DNA of 64,000 bases from Pseudomonas entomophila (GTDB lineage Bacteria; Pseudomonadota; Gammaproteobacteria; Pseudomonadales; Pseudomonadaceae). Positions 38,042 through 48,833 of this stretch are shown here, one piece after another. Numbering within the stretch: the first letter of the stretch is position 1; each line of letters begins with the position of its first letter. A model generated the notes under the pieces. That model was not told the origin of the DNA and searched no databases. It was given only the letters and a program-made list of their open reading frames with translations. The stretch covers positions 893,501 through 957,500 of the forward strand of contig NZ_CP070982.1 in NCBI RefSeq assembly GCF_018417595.1, given 5' to 3'. The position numbers and the translations under genes are program-made.

Positions 38042-38911
38042 TCAGGGTTGCTGAAGCAGGCGCAGGGCTGCCTGAGGGCTGTCGAACAGTTGCAGGTGGG
38101 GCAATGCCAGCGCCTGCAATTGCGTCTCGAACAGGCCGATGGTGCTGCCGCCTGCCAGTGTGTTCACACTGATTTCCCGCAAGGCTCGCGACAGCGCGGG
38201 CAATTCCGGGCGGCACCCAAGGTGCAGCAGCAAGGCGCGGGGTTGCAGCAGCTCCACGGCCTGGCGCAGTTGCCGAGGTTCGACCGGCCATTCGAGAATC
38301 TCCAACGGCTGGCCACTGCTGCTCAGCAGCCAGGCACAGAGCCAGAATTCGGCGTCGAAGGGGGTGTCGTCGGTGCGGGCCAGCAGCACGCAGGGGCCGG
38401 CCAGCGAGTGGCTGTCGTGGTAGACCCGCGCGCCCAGTTTGCTGCGCAGCCAGGTGTGAAAGAACACCTGCTCCAGGCGCGCGTCGAAATGCGCTTGCCA
38501 GCGCAGGGCGAGGGCGTCCAGCAGGGGCAGGAGCAGGCGTTCGCAGACGGTCACGGCGGGGTACAGCGCCATTGCCTGGTTCAGTAACTGGTCCAGCTGG
38601 CGCTGGGCGAGGCGGGAGATGGCGCCGATCATCTGTTCGATGCGCTCGCCCCATTCGCCCTGCACAGTGGTCGTGGGATCGGCGGCCTTGTCCAGCAGCT
38701 CGCGTACCTGGCTCACCGCCGCGCCTCGTTCGAGCCAGCGCAGCACGGCTTGCACCCGTTGCACCTGGTCCTGTGGATAAAGCCGATGCCCCTTGGGCGT
38801 GCGCTGGGGTTTGATCAGGCCGTAGCGACGCTCCCAGGCGCGCAGGGTGACCGGGTTGACGCCGGTCAGCCGCGCCACTTCGCCGATGGGCAGCAGGTCT
38901 TCAGATAGCAT
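38042..38911 (-). CDS. MerR-family light-response regulator (class II LitR/CarH-like)
   Basis: 289 residues. The N-terminal MerR winged helix is clear (LPIGEVARLTGVNPVTLRAW, KGHRLYPQDQVQRV). The C-terminal half has the helical and Rossmann-like layout of CarH/LitR sensors, but the adenosyl-B12 residues are missing: no DxHxxG His and no Trp-x9-Glu-His (here RWQAHFDARLEQVF). That is the class II LitR type; in P. putida KT2440 such proteins (PplR) derepress photolyase and neighbours in light with the help of a LOV photoreceptor (from memory). It overlaps the preceding gene by 11 bases. Three matching operators lie in this cluster. Confidence 0.88.
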   Translation of the reverse strand: MLSEDLLPIGEVARLTGVNPVTLRAWERRYGLIKPQRTPKGHRLYPQDQVQRVQAVLRWLERGAAVSQVRELLDKAADPTTTVQGEWGERIEQMIGAISRLAQRQLDQLLNQAMALYPAVTVCERLLLPLLDALALRWQAHFDARLEQVFFHTWLRSKLGARVYHDSHSLAGPCVLLARTDDTPFDAEFWLCAWLLSSSGQPLEILEWPVEPRQLRQAVELLQPRALLLHLGCRPELPALSRALREISVNTLAGGSTIGLFETQLQALALPHLQLFDSPQAALRLLQQP

Positions 38912-39869
38912 TGCGTAGTCCGAGGGTTTCCGGGTGGGGCTGCAGGTAGGCCTGCTGCATCAGGTAAGGGGTCGGGTGGTTGCGCAGGTGGTGCTTGAGC
39001 AGGGTCAGGGGCACCACCAGCGGCACCACGCCCTTCTGGTACTGGCCGATGACCTGCTGCAACTCGAGCTTGTCCGCTTGCTTGAGGTCATCGCGCAGGT
39101 AGCCGCTCAGGTGCTGCAATACGTTGCCGTGGGTGCCGCGGCTGGCGCAACGGCGCAGGGCCTGCATCAATTGGCTGAAGTAATGTGGGCCGAGCTGTTC
39201 GGGCGTATCGTCGCGGGTCATGCTACCCAGCAAGCGGCCCAGGCTGCGATAGGCCTGGGGGTTGTGGGCCATCAGCAGGTACTTGTAGCGCGCGTGGAAG
39301 CGGATCAGTGCGCCACGGCTCAGGCCCTCACGCAGCAGGGCCTGCCAGTCGGCGTAGGCGTAGACGCGAGTAATGAAGTTTTCCCGCAGCACCGGGTCGT
39401 GCAGGCGCCCTTCTTCTTCGACGGGCAGGTCGGGGCGCCGGGCACAGAACGCCGACGCAAAGGCACCGCGCCCGCCCAGGTGGGGAGGACGGCCATTGTC
39501 CTGGTACACCTTGACCCGCTCCAGGCCGCATGAAGGCGATTTTTGCATGAACACGTATCCGCAGATGTCATCGAGTTCGCCTGCCATCTGTTCGCCGTAT
39601 GCACGCAGCGGCCCGGCAAGATCAGTGGTGTTGTCGCGGCTGCCGGTGACGGCGGGATGATCCGGGTCGCCCACCAGGCGAATGGGTTCGCGGGGCACAC
39701 CGAGCCCGATGGCGACTTCCGGGCATACCGGCACCCACTCGAAATGCTCGTCGAGCAGGTCGCGACACAGCTCGGAACGCTTGTGCCCGGCGTTGTAGCG
39801 CACGTTCTGCCCGATCAGGCAGGCGCTGATGGCCAGGCGTGGTTTTTGGCTGGGAGCGGAAGGGTTCAT
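38901..39869 (-). CDS. DUF523-DUF1722 fusion protein (YbbK/YbgA-like)
   Basis: 322 residues. The N-terminal DUF523 part has conserved Cys in ISACLIGQNVRYNAGHK, VCPEVAIGLG and KSPSCGLERV. The C-terminal DUF1722 part (about 170-320, RFHARYKYLLMAHNPQAYRS) is homologous to E. coli YbgA, which is encoded next to phr there. Role unknown; recurrent linkage to photolyase suggests light or UV stress. Start: ATG 39869 with GGAG upstream; a longer frame to 39935 would run across both operators. First gene of the light operon. Confidence 0.9.
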   Translation of the reverse strand: MNPSAPSQKPRLAISACLIGQNVRYNAGHKRSELCRDLLDEHFEWVPVCPEVAIGLGVPREPIRLVGDPDHPAVTGSRDNTTDLAGPLRAYGEQMAGELDDICGYVFMQKSPSCGLERVKVYQDNGRPPHLGGRGAFASAFCARRPDLPVEEEGRLHDPVLRENFITRVYAYADWQALLREGLSRGALIRFHARYKYLLMAHNPQAYRSLGRLLGSMTRDDTPEQLGPHYFSQLMQALRRCASRGTHGNVLQHLSGYLRDDLKQADKLELQQVIGQYQKGVVPLVVPLTLLKHHLRNHPTPYLMQQAYLQPHPETLGLRNAI

Positions 39870-39888
39870 TACGGACTCCGGAATAACC

Positions 39889-39912
39889 TGTACAGGAAGA
39901 TCGTTTTGTACA
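39889..39912. promoter_or_regulatory. LitR-type operator 1
   Basis: TGTACA-N12-TGTACA, matching the T(G/A)TACA-N12-TGTA(C/T)A pattern remembered for P. putida class II LitR. It lies 20 bases ahead of the DUF523/DUF1722 start. Confidence 0.7.
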
Positions 39913-39938
39913 GGTTTATTCCAGCACATTTGCAAACT

Positions 39939-39962
39939 TATACAAGTACTACTTTTTGTATA
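39939..39962. promoter_or_regulatory. LitR-type operator 2
   Basis: TATACA-N12-TGTATA. The wider inverted repeat AAACTTATACAA/TTGTATAAGTTT has perfect 12-base arms. It is 26 bases from operator 1 in the same promoter. Confidence 0.7.
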
Positions 39963-39977
39963 AGTTTGCCGTTCCCG

Positions 39978-41111
<1,134 letters not shown>

Positions 41112-41151
41112 TTAAAAATAGACCACGGCCGCCAACTGTGAGGACACAGCC

Positions 41152-42057
41152 ATGCATATATTGCTGACCGGCGGTACTGGCCTGATCGGCCAGCACCTGT
41201 GCCAGCTCTGGCGCGGCCAGGGCCATCGCCTGACCGTGTGGAGCCGAAACCCCGAACAGGTACCGAAACGCTGTGGCACGGGTGTACGAGGTGTCGCCCG
41301 CCTGGACGATATCGCCCAGGACGATCCGGTGGATGCGGTGATCAACCTGGCAGGTGCCCCGATCGCCGATCGCCCCTGGACGGCGGCACGTAGAACCTTG
41401 CTGTGGGCCAGCCGCGTGACCCTCACCGAACAGTTGCTGGCCTGGCTGGAAAGCCGCGAGCAGCGCCCTGGCGTGCTGATCTCGGGCTCCGCAGTGGGCT
41501 GGTACGGCGATGGCGGCGAGCGTGAGCTGACCGAGGCCTCGCCACCTGTGAAGGAAGACTTCGCCAGCCAGCTGTGCATTGCCTGGGAAGAGACCGCTTC
41601 CCGCGCGCAGGCGCTCGGGATTCGCGTGGTGCTGGTGCGCACCGGGCTGGTGCTGGCCAGTGACGGCGGCTTTTTGTCGCGCCTGCGCCTGCCGTTCAAA
41701 CTGGGGCTGGGCGGGCCGTTGGGCGATGGCCGGCAATGGATGCCCTGGGTCCATATAGAAGACCAGATCGCCCTGATTGATTTTCTCTTGCGGCACAACG
41801 AGGCGAGCGGTCCTTATAATGCCTGCGCGCCAGAGCCTGTGCGCAATCGCGAGTTCGCCAGGCGCCTGGGCCGTGCCCTGCACCGCCCGGCGTTCATGCC
41901 GATGCCGGCGTTGCTGCTCAAGGCCGGGCTGGGCGAACTGTCGACGCTGCTGCTCGGTGGCCAGCGCGCGCGCCCCGTGCGCCTGCTGGCGGCAGGCTTC
42001 ACGTTCCGCTTCAACGATCTGCAATCGGCCCTGGACGACCTGTCCAGGCGCCTCTGA
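41152..42057 (+). CDS. yfcH: TIGR01777 family NAD-dependent epimerase-like protein (YfcH)
   Basis: 301 residues, extended SDR fold. The nucleotide-binding loop is [24 protein letters not shown] carries the family's Tyr, and the C-terminal DUF1731 part ends [12 protein letters not shown]. Function not known; relatives are linked to cell division or light stress in some bacteria. GAGGACACAGCC precedes ATG 41152. It is divergent from the light-regulated FAD gene and followed 13 bases later by hemH. Confidence 0.9.
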   Translation: MHILLTGGTGLIGQHLCQLWRGQGHRLTVWSRNPEQVPKRCGTGVRGVARLDDIAQDDPVDAVINLAGAPIADRPWTAARRTLLWASRVTLTEQLLAWLESREQRPGVLISGSAVGWYGDGGERELTEASPPVKEDFASQLCIAWEETASRAQALGIRVVLVRTGLVLASDGGFLSRLRLPFKLGLGGPLGDGRQWMPWVHIEDQIALIDFLLRHNEASGPYNACAPEPVRNREFARRLGRALHRPAFMPMPALLLKAGLGELSTLLLGGQRARPVRLLAAGFTFRFNDLQSALDDLSRRL

Positions 42058-42070
42058 CATAGGACGCTGC

Positions 42071-43084
42071 ATGACCGATCACGCCCTGCTGCTGGTCAAC
42101 CTGGGTTCGCCGGCCTCCACCTCGGTGGCTGATGTGCGCCGTTACCTCAACCAGTTCCTCATGGACCCGTACGTGATCGACCTGCCCTGGCCGGTGCGGC
42201 GGTTGCTGGTGTCGCTGATCCTGATCAAGCGCCCGGAACAGTCGGCCCATGCCTACGCCTCGATCTGGTGGGACGAAGGCTCGCCACTGGTGGTGCTGAC
42301 CCGCCGTCTGCAAGCGGCGATGGTCGAGCACTGGCCCCATGGGCCGGTGGAAATCGCCATGCGCTACGGTGAGCCGGCCCTGCCGGACGTGCTCGAGCGC
42401 CTGGCGGCCCAGGGCGTACGCAAGGTGACGCTGGCGCCACTGTATCCACAGTTCGCCGACAGCACGGTGACCACGGTGGTGGAACTGGCGAAGCAGACCA
42501 TCGCCGAGCGCAAACTGCCGCTGCAGACGCGCATCCTGCAACCGTTCTACGACCACCCCGATTACATCGAGGCGTTGGCCGCCAGCGCCCGGCCGTACCT
42601 GGCGCAAGACTACGATCACTTGCTGCTCAGTTTCCACGGCTTGCCTGAGCGCCATCTCAAGAAGCTCGACCCTACCGGCAACCACGACTTCCAGGCCGCC
42701 GATTGCTGCAAGGATGCCAGCGCCGAGATGCGTGCGGTGTGCTATCGCGGCCAGTGCCTGGCCACGGCCAAGGCGTTCGCGCAGAAGATGGGCATCCCCG
42801 ACGGCAAGTGGTCGGTGTCGTTCCAGTCGCGGCTGGGGCGCGCCAAATGGATTGAGCCCTACACCGAGACGCGCCTGGACGAACTGGGCAAGGCAGGGGT
42901 GAAGAAGTTGCTGGTGATGTGCCCGGCGTTCGTCGCCGATTGCATCGAGACGCTGGAGGAGATCGGCGATCGGGGCAAGGAGCAGTTCATCGAGGCGGGC
43001 GGGAAAGAGCTGGTGCTGGTGCCGTGCCTGAATGATCACCCGGAGTGGGTGAGGGTGTTGGCGGGGATGTGCGAGAGGGCCTGA
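42071..43084 (+). CDS. hemH: Ferrochelatase
   Basis: 337 residues. It inserts Fe2+ into protoporphyrin IX, the last step of haem synthesis. Landmarks: [30 protein letters not shown] with the metal-site His, and the C-terminal [15 protein letters not shown]. Start ATG 42071; an earlier frame opens inside yfcH and is not used. Its link to a light cluster makes sense because free porphyrins are photosensitisers. Confidence 0.96.
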   Translation: MTDHALLLVNLGSPASTSVADVRRYLNQFLMDPYVIDLPWPVRRLLVSLILIKRPEQSAHAYASIWWDEGSPLVVLTRRLQAAMVEHWPHGPVEIAMRYGEPALPDVLERLAAQGVRKVTLAPLYPQFADSTVTTVVELAKQTIAERKLPLQTRILQPFYDHPDYIEALAASARPYLAQDYDHLLLSFHGLPERHLKKLDPTGNHDFQAADCCKDASAEMRAVCYRGQCLATAKAFAQKMGIPDGKWSVSFQSRLGRAKWIEPYTETRLDELGKAGVKKLLVMCPAFVADCIETLEEIGDRGKEQFIEAGGKELVLVPCLNDHPEWVRVLAGMCERA

Positions 43085-43107
43085 GAAACGCGCCTGGCTT
43101 GAATCGA

Positions 43108-43126
43108 GGGGCCGCAAGGCGGCCCC
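43108..43126. terminator. Hairpin between convergent hemH and uraA
   Basis: GGGGCCGC, loop AAG, GCGGCCCC. No long U-run on either side, so a weak or bidirectional terminator. Confidence 0.5.
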
Positions 43127-43143
43127 AGGATTTCAATGAAGGC

Positions 43144-44418
43144 TCAAGGCAGCTGATCATCCAGCTTCTTGTTCTTCCAGCCATCGTTGCCCGGCAGGAT
43201 CAGGTTCAGGGCAATGGCGACGATGGCGCACAGGGCGATACCCTTCAGGCCCCAGTCGTCCGGGCCGTCGCCACTGCCGATCAGCACGCCGCCGATACCG
43301 AACACCAGGGTCACCGAGACGATCACCAGGTTGCGCGCTTCGGCCAGGTCGATCTTGTGGCGGATCATGGTGTTCATGCCCACCGCCGCGATCGAGCCGA
43401 ACAGCAGGCAGAGAATGCCGCCCATCACCGGTACCGGAATGCTCTGCAGCAGCGCGCCGAACTTGCCGATGAAGGCCAGGGTGATGGCGAACACCGCCGC
43501 CCAGGTCATGATCTTCGGGTTGTAGTTCTTGGTCAGCATCACCGCGCCGGTCACTTCGGCGTAGGTGGTGTTGGGCGGGCCACCGAACAGGCCGGCCGCG
43601 GTGGTGGCCAGGCCATCACCCAGCAGGGTGCGGTGCAGGCCGGGTTTCTTCAGGTAGTCGCGGCCGGTCACGCTGCCGACCGCGATCACGCCGCCGATAT
43701 GTTCGATCGCCGGAGCCAGGGCCACCGGAACGATGAACAGGATCGCCTGCCAGTTGAACTCCGGTGCGGTGAACTTGGGCAGTTCCAGCCACGGTGCGGC
43801 GGCGATCCTGGCGGTGTCGACCACGCCAAAGGCGAACGACAGGGCAAAGCCCACCAGCACGCCCGAAATGATCGGCACCAGGCGGAAGATGCCCTTGCCG
43901 AATACCGCCACAACCAGCGTGGTCAGCAGCGCCGGCATCGAGATCATCATCGCGGTCTTGTACGGCATCAGCACGCTGCCGTCTCCCGCCTTGCCCATGG
44001 CCATGTTGGCGGCGATCGGCGCCATGGCCAGGCCGATCGAGATGATCACCGGGCCGATCACGACAGGCGGCAGCATGCGGTCGATGAAACCGGTGCCCTT
44101 GATCTTCACCATCAGGCCCATGAAGGTGTAGACGAAGCCGGCGGCCATCACCCCGCCCATGGTCGCGGCCAGGCCGAACTGGCCCTTGGCGAGGATGATC
44201 GGGGTGATGAAGGCGAAGCTCGAAGCGAGGAACACCGGGACCTGGCGGCCGGTCACCAGCTGGAACAGCAAGGTGCCGAGGCCGGCGGTGAACAGCGCCA
44301 CGTTGGGGTCGAGGCCGGTGATCAGCGGCATCAGCACCAGCGCGCCAAATGCCACGAAGAGCATCTGCGCGCCCGAGACGACCTGGCGCCAAAGCGGGTC
44401 GTTGAAGCCGTCCTGCAT
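43144..44418 (-). CDS. uraA: Uracil permease (NCS2/NAT family)
   Basis: 424 residues with about 14 hydrophobic segments. Family motifs: the conserved Glu in APAIEHIGGVIAVGSVTGRDY and GGPPNTTYAEVTGAVMLTKN. It imports uracil with protons. ATG 44418 begins 2 bases after the upp stop, so uptake and salvage are made from one message. Confidence 0.95.
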   Translation of the reverse strand: MQDGFNDPLWRQVVSGAQMLFVAFGALVLMPLITGLDPNVALFTAGLGTLLFQLVTGRQVPVFLASSFAFITPIILAKGQFGLAATMGGVMAAGFVYTFMGLMVKIKGTGFIDRMLPPVVIGPVIISIGLAMAPIAANMAMGKAGDGSVLMPYKTAMMISMPALLTTLVVAVFGKGIFRLVPIISGVLVGFALSFAFGVVDTARIAAAPWLELPKFTAPEFNWQAILFIVPVALAPAIEHIGGVIAVGSVTGRDYLKKPGLHRTLLGDGLATTAAGLFGGPPNTTYAEVTGAVMLTKNYNPKIMTWAAVFAITLAFIGKFGALLQSIPVPVMGGILCLLFGSIAAVGMNTMIRHKIDLAEARNLVIVSVTLVFGIGGVLIGSGDGPDDWGLKGIALCAIVAIALNLILPGNDGWKNKKLDDQLP

Positions 44419-44420
44419 GA

Positions 44421-45059
44421 TCAGGCGTCCTTCTGCTTGGTGCCGAAGATCTTGTCGCCGGCATCGCCCAGGCCGGGGACGATGTAGCCGTGCTCATTCA
44501 GGCGCTGGTCGATCGACGCGGTGTAGATCTGCACGTCCGGGTGGGCTTTTTCCACCACTTCGATGCCTTCGGGGGCGGCTACCAGCACCATGGCGCGGAT
44601 TTCCTTGCAGCCGGCCTTTTTCAGCAGGTCGATGGTGGCGACCATCGAGCCGCCGGTGGCCAGCATCGGGTCGATGATCAGGGCCAGGCGCTGGTTGATG
44701 TCCGGCGCGAGCTTTTCCAGGTAGGTGTGGGCTTCCAGGGTTTCTTCGTTGCGGGCAACGCCCACGGCGCTGACCTTGGCGCCTGGGATCAGGCTGAGCA
44801 CGCCGTCGAGCATGCCGATGCCGGCACGCAGGATCGGTACCACGGTGATCTTCTTGCCGGCGATTTTCTCGACCTGTACCTTGCCGCACCAGCCGTCGAT
44901 CTCGTAGGTTTCGAGGGGCAGGTCCTGGGTGGCTTCGTAGGTCAGGAGGGCGCCGACTTCCTGGGCGAGTTCGCGAAAATTCTTGGTGCTGATATCGGCA
45001 CGGCGCATCAGGCCGAGCTTATGGCGGATCAGCGGATGGCGGATCTCACGAGTAGGCAT
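44421..45059 (-). CDS. upp: Uracil phosphoribosyltransferase
   Basis: 212 residues. Converts uracil and PRPP to UMP. The PRPP loop is [15 protein letters not shown] and the uracil-site region is the C-terminal [16 protein letters not shown]. Start: ATG 45059 ([16 protein letters not shown]) is canonical; a frame reaching 45086 lacks support. Divergent from hpt, with 165 bases between that must hold both promoters. Confidence 0.97.
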   Translation of the reverse strand: MPTREIRHPLIRHKLGLMRRADISTKNFRELAQEVGALLTYEATQDLPLETYEIDGWCGKVQVEKIAGKKITVVPILRAGIGMLDGVLSLIPGAKVSAVGVARNEETLEAHTYLEKLAPDINQRLALIIDPMLATGGSMVATIDLLKKAGCKEIRAMVLVAAPEGIEVVEKAHPDVQIYTASIDQRLNEHGYIVPGLGDAGDKIFGTKQKDA

Positions 45060-45224
45060 GGGGGGAGGGCTCCGGGAGGCGGGCAAAAAAACCGCGCTAG
45101 GTTAATCTATTCAGTCCCTGATGTCGTGCAGTCATTGTGCACGTTAGTCCATAAAGGCTTGATCTGGGACGAGCGGATGCGTACCTTTGCCCGCTTTTCC
45201 AAAACGCACCCCCTGGAGAGCGCC

Positions 45225-45782
45225 ATGTCCGCCGATCTCGAGCATATCCGTCAAGTGATGCGCGAGGCTGATTGCCTGTACAACGAAGCCGAGGTCGAGG
45301 CCGCCATCGCCGAGGTCGGCAAACAGATCTGCAAGGACCTGCACGACAAGAACCCGGTGGTCTTCTGCGTGATGAACGGCGGCCTGATCTTCTCCGGCAA
45401 GCTGCTCACCCACCTGCAGTTCCCGCTGGAAGCCTCCTACCTGCACGCCACCCGCTACCGCAACACCACCAGTGGTGGCGAGCTGTTCTGGAAGGCCAAG
45501 CCGGAAGTGTCGTTCATCGACCGCGACGTGCTGATCGTCGACGACATCCTCGACGAAGGCCACACCCTCAGCGCCATCATCGAGTTCTGCAAGCACGCCG
45601 GCGCCCGCGCGGTGCACACTGCCGTGCTGATCGACAAGGACCACGATCGCAAGGCCAGCCCCGACCTCAAGGCCACCTACACCGGCTTGTCGTGCGTTGA
45701 CCGCTACGTCTTCGGTTACGGCATGGACTACAAGGGTTATTGGCGTAACGCTAATGGCCTTTTCGCGGTCAAGGGGTTGTGA
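45225..45782 (+). CDS. hpt: Hypoxanthine-guanine phosphoribosyltransferase
   Basis: 185 residues. Salvages hypoxanthine and guanine with PRPP. The PRPP loop is VLIVDDILDEGHTL; the N-terminal SADLEHIRQVMREADCLYN is the Pseudomonas form. ATG 45225 follows GGAG. It lies back-to-back with upp-uraA and directly precedes the WbuC-like gene. Confidence 0.96.
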   Translation: MSADLEHIRQVMREADCLYNEAEVEAAIAEVGKQICKDLHDKNPVVFCVMNGGLIFSGKLLTHLQFPLEASYLHATRYRNTTSGGELFWKAKPEVSFIDRDVLIVDDILDEGHTLSAIIEFCKHAGARAVHTAVLIDKDHDRKASPDLKATYTGLSCVDRYVFGYGMDYKGYWRNANGLFAVKGL

Positions 45783-45784
45783 TC

Positions 45785-46258
45785 ATGCGCCAGCCGCGGT
45801 TCCTCGATCAGTCGTTGTTCACCGCGTTGGCGCTCAAGGCCACCGACAGCCCGCGTGGGCGTCAGCACCATAACTTCCATGAAATGGAAGAGCCATGCCA
45901 CCGCATGGCTGTCGGGCTGCAGCCCAACACCTATATTCCGCCGCACCGTCACTTGGGCGATGACAAGGCCGAGGCACTTATCGTGCTCAAGGGGCGGTTG
46001 GGGCTGCTGATCTTCGACGAGCAAGGGGCGGTGACCGACAAGCGCGTCCTGCAGGCTGGCGGAGATTGCCTGGGGGTCGACCTGGCACCTGGCACTTATC
46101 ATGGCCTGGTGGTACTGGAAGCGGACAGCGTCATGTTCGAATGCAAGGCTGGCCCGTATCGGCCGCTGGGCGAGGGCGAGCATGCCCACTGGGCGCCGCG
46201 TGAAGGCGAAGCGGGCGTTGCCGAATACCACGCCTGGATGCGCGCGCAGTTCGATTGA
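45785..46258 (+). CDS. WbuC-family cupin metalloprotein
   Basis: 157 residues. The cupin motifs are YIPPHRHLGDDKAEALIVLKG and LAPGTYHGLVVLE; the length and CHRMAVGLQPNTYIPPHRH pattern fit the WbuC group. Relatives occur in O-antigen clusters and as stand-alone proteins with unclear role. Start: ATG 45785, 2 bases after the hpt stop; an in-frame GTG 45779 overlapping that stop is possible. Likely cotranscribed with hpt. Confidence 0.82.
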   Translation: MRQPRFLDQSLFTALALKATDSPRGRQHHNFHEMEEPCHRMAVGLQPNTYIPPHRHLGDDKAEALIVLKGRLGLLIFDEQGAVTDKRVLQAGGDCLGVDLAPGTYHGLVVLEADSVMFECKAGPYRPLGEGEHAHWAPREGEAGVAEYHAWMRAQFD

Positions 46259-46266
46259 GCTTGCGA

Positions 46267-46319
46267 CCCATCGCGGGGCAAGCCTGCTTCCTCATCGTGG
46301 GAGCGGGCTTGCCCCGCGG
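46267..46319. repeat. REP pair (short)
   Basis: CATCGCGGGGCAAGCCTGC and GGAGCGGGCTTGCCCCGCGG, a compact REP pair with little linker, just after the WbuC-like gene. Confidence 0.75.
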
Positions 46320-46363
46320 CAGGGGCCGTGCGTAGAGTGCCTGCTCATACCAAGGAGCCTCAC

Positions 46364-46834
46364 ATGCGTGCAATCGTCCCCCTCCTGCTGGCGGTGAGCC
46401 TCCCGCTCGCGGCCGCCCCGCTGCACAGCCAGTTCCTCCCCCCCGACGACCTTTCCCTGCGCCAGGAAGCACCGTCCAGTCAGCAGTTGCTGCAGGTCAC
46501 CGACTACAGCGTGGTGGTAGGTACCCAGCGCCAGTCCGATCAGCAACCCATCCCGATCACGTCCTCCCTGCAGATGCGCCTCAAGGGCAAACCCTTGAGC
46601 AAAGGCTCGACCATCGGCCAGGTGCTGATCAATTTCGACGCAGAAGGTGGCAAGAGCCTGAAGAAGCCGGTTTATGACGACAACAGCCGCACTCTGACCC
46701 TCAACTACCCGATGGCGGACTACCGGGTGATCATGGACCTGCTGCGCAACGAAACCCTGTATGTGCAGTTCCTCACCTACGCCAACGGCCACATCTGGGC
46801 CGACTTGCACACCGGTACCGTACGTACGCGTTGA
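46364..46834 (+). CDS. Exported hypothetical protein
   Basis: 156 residues with a signal peptide (MRAIVPLLLAVSLPLAAA). The mature part is short, polar and beta-rich (TDYSVVVGTQRQ, TLTLNYPMADYRVIMDLLRN). No domain recognised. CAAGGAG sits well ahead of ATG 46364. An equivalent seems to sit in this stretch in P. aeruginosa (PA4642-PA4645 area). Probably a periplasmic protein. Confidence 0.75.
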   Translation: MRAIVPLLLAVSLPLAAAPLHSQFLPPDDLSLRQEAPSSQQLLQVTDYSVVVGTQRQSDQQPIPITSSLQMRLKGKPLSKGSTIGQVLINFDAEGGKSLKKPVYDDNSRTLTLNYPMADYRVIMDLLRNETLYVQFLTYANGHIWADLHTGTVRTR

Positions 46835-46902
46835 GGCTCGCAGGTTTCGGGGGGTAAACTGCCGGCCTTCGAATTACCGTGATGGTCCAGTTGGAGTCGG
46901 CG

Positions 46903-47193
46903 ATGCGCAAAGACAAGAAACAAGTGATTGGTGACGAGATCAGCGACGAGTACATCAAGTCGTTCCTGCAGTTCGAGCCGGCCGATGGCCTGACCTCGCC
47001 ATCGCATCACAAGCTGATCAAGGGCTATCGCGGCCTGCGTATCGATGATTTCGAGCGCTATGTGGGGTTCTTCGTCGCGGCCGGCTACGACCTGGATGGC
47101 AAGGACGAGCACGGCAAGACCTTCGTCGAGGTGATCGGCGACCAGCGCAATGCGCCGGAGTACATCGAGATCATCGACAACGCCCGCGGTTGA
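46903..47193 (+). CDS. PA4642-family small protein
   Basis: 96 residues, acidic, cytoplasmic: MRKDKKQVIGDEISDEYIKS, then YRGLRIDDFERYVGFFVAAG and EVIGDQRNAPEYIEII. It matches the small conserved protein next to mqo in Pseudomonas. Start: ATG 46903 follows TTGGAG with good spacing; an upstream start at 46879 is weaker. Function unknown. Confidence 0.82.
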   Translation: MRKDKKQVIGDEISDEYIKSFLQFEPADGLTSPSHHKLIKGYRGLRIDDFERYVGFFVAAGYDLDGKDEHGKTFVEVIGDQRNAPEYIEIIDNARG

Positions 47194-47221
47194 TTGGTTG
47201 TCTGTACCGGCCCGCCGCCCC

Positions 47222-47254
47222 CCCCTGTGGGAGCGGGTTCACCCGCGAAGAGGC
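47222..47254. repeat. REP element (single)
   Basis: CTGTGGGAGCGGGTTCACCC followed by GCGAAGAGG. Same type as the unit at 50529-50560. Confidence 0.7.
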
Positions 47255-47282
47255 CAGTGCAGGCTGACAAAGATCCAGGTAC

Positions 47283-47312
47283 AAAAAAAACGCCCCGAGG
47301 GGCGTTTTTTTC
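47283..47312. terminator. Bidirectional terminator between PA4642-family gene and mqo
   Basis: AAAAAAAACGCCCC-GA-GGGGCGTTTTTTT: strong stem with A-run and T-run, so it can stop transcription from both sides. It lies 13 bases after the mqo stop. Confidence 0.9.
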
Positions 47313-47324
47313 GTTTCAGCCGGT

Positions 47325-48833
47325 TCAGGCGTAATGCTGCTTGGCCGGGCTGCTGTCCACCAGCTCCAGCGCCACGTCGTTGTCGGCGCTGATCTTGTGG
47401 TACAGGGCGGCGTCGGTGGCCAGGACCTTCTCGCGAGCCGGGAAGATCTCCTTGAGCTTGGCGGCCCAGGCGCCCTTGGCCTGCTCGGGGAAGCAGCGCT
47501 CGATCAGCTCGAGCATGATCGACACGGTCACCGAGGCGCCAGGCGAAGCGCCGAGCAATGCGGCCAGGCTGCCGTCTTCGGCCGCCACCAGCTCGGTACC
47601 GAACTGCAGGATGCCGCCTTTCTTCGGGTCCTTCTTGATGATCTGCACGCGTTGGCCGGCCACTTCCAGGCGCCAGTCCTCGGCTTTCGCTTGCGGGTAG
47701 AAGCGGCGCAGCGATTCCAGGCGCTGTTCCATCGATTGCATCACTTCGCTGACCAGGTATTTGGTCAGGTCCATGTTGTCGCGGGCCACGGCCAGCATCG
47801 GGCCGATGTTGCCCATGCGCACCGACAGCGGCAGGTCCATGAGCGAGCCGTGCTTGAGGAACTTGGTGGTGAAGCCGGCGTAAGGGCCGAACAGCAGCGA
47901 CGTGTTGCCATCGACCACGCGGGTATCCAAGTGCGGCACCGACATCGGTGGCGCGCCGACCGCAGCCTGGCTGTAGACCTTGGCCTGGTGCTGCTTGACG
48001 ATTTCCGGGTTGTCGCAACGCAGCCACTGGCCGCTGACCGGGAAGCCACCGAAGCCCTTGCTCTCCGGGATGCCGGACAGTTGCAGCAGGGGCAGGGCGG
48101 CACCGCCGGCACCGAGGAAGACGAAGCGGGCGTCGACTTCACGGCTGCCGCCGCTGTTGACGTCCTTGATGCTCACGGTCCAGCCGCTGCCGTTGCGGCG
48201 CAGGCCGACGACTTTCTTGCTGTACTTGACCTGGGCATCCGGGCTGTTGCCCAGTTGCTTGAGCAACTTGTTGGTCAGGGCGCCGAAGTTGACGTCGGTG
48301 CCTTTCATCACGCGGGTGGCGGCGATGCGCTGGTCGGCCGGGCGGCCGGGCATCATCAGCGGCATCCACTCGTTCATCACGGCCTTGTCTTCGGTGTATT
48401 CCATGTCCGCGAAGGCGTGGTGCTGCTTGAGCAGCTCGAAGCGCTTCTTGAGGAAGGCAATACCCTTGTCACCCTCGACGTAGCTCAGGTGCGGCACCGG
48501 GTTGATGAAGGCGCGCGGCGAACCGAAGCCGCCCTTTTTGCTGAGGTACGCCCAGAACTGGCGCGACACCTCGAACTGGGTGTTGATGTGCACGGCCTTC
48601 TTGATGTCGATGCTGCCATCGGCGGCCTGCGGGGTATAGTTCAGCTCGCACAGGCCGGCATGGCCGGTACCGGCGTTGTTCCAGGGGTTGGAACTCTCCG
48701 CGGCCCCGGAGTCCATCGCCTCGACGACCTCCAGCTTGATCGACGGGTCGAGCTCCTTGAGCAGTACGGCCAGGGTGGCACTCATGATGCCCGCGCCTAC
48801 CAGTACCACATCAACCGATTCGTTCTGCGCCAT
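47325..48833 (-). CDS. mqo: Malate:quinone oxidoreductase
   Basis: 502 residues. FAD-linked, membrane-associated malate oxidation feeding the quinone pool. The FAD start is [40 protein letters not shown] and the C-terminal [17 protein letters not shown] are family traits. ATG 48833 starts the canonical [13 protein letters not shown]. Single gene with its own terminator. Confidence 0.97.
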   Translation of the reverse strand: MAQNESVDVVLVGAGIMSATLAVLLKELDPSIKLEVVEAMDSGAAESSNPWNNAGTGHAGLCELNYTPQAADGSIDIKKAVHINTQFEVSRQFWAYLSKKGGFGSPRAFINPVPHLSYVEGDKGIAFLKKRFELLKQHHAFADMEYTEDKAVMNEWMPLMMPGRPADQRIAATRVMKGTDVNFGALTNKLLKQLGNSPDAQVKYSKKVVGLRRNGSGWTVSIKDVNSGGSREVDARFVFLGAGGAALPLLQLSGIPESKGFGGFPVSGQWLRCDNPEIVKQHQAKVYSQAAVGAPPMSVPHLDTRVVDGNTSLLFGPYAGFTTKFLKHGSLMDLPLSVRMGNIGPMLAVARDNMDLTKYLVSEVMQSMEQRLESLRRFYPQAKAEDWRLEVAGQRVQIIKKDPKKGGILQFGTELVAAEDGSLAALLGASPGASVTVSIMLELIERCFPEQAKGAWAAKLKEIFPAREKVLATDAALYHKISADNDVALELVDSSPAKQHYA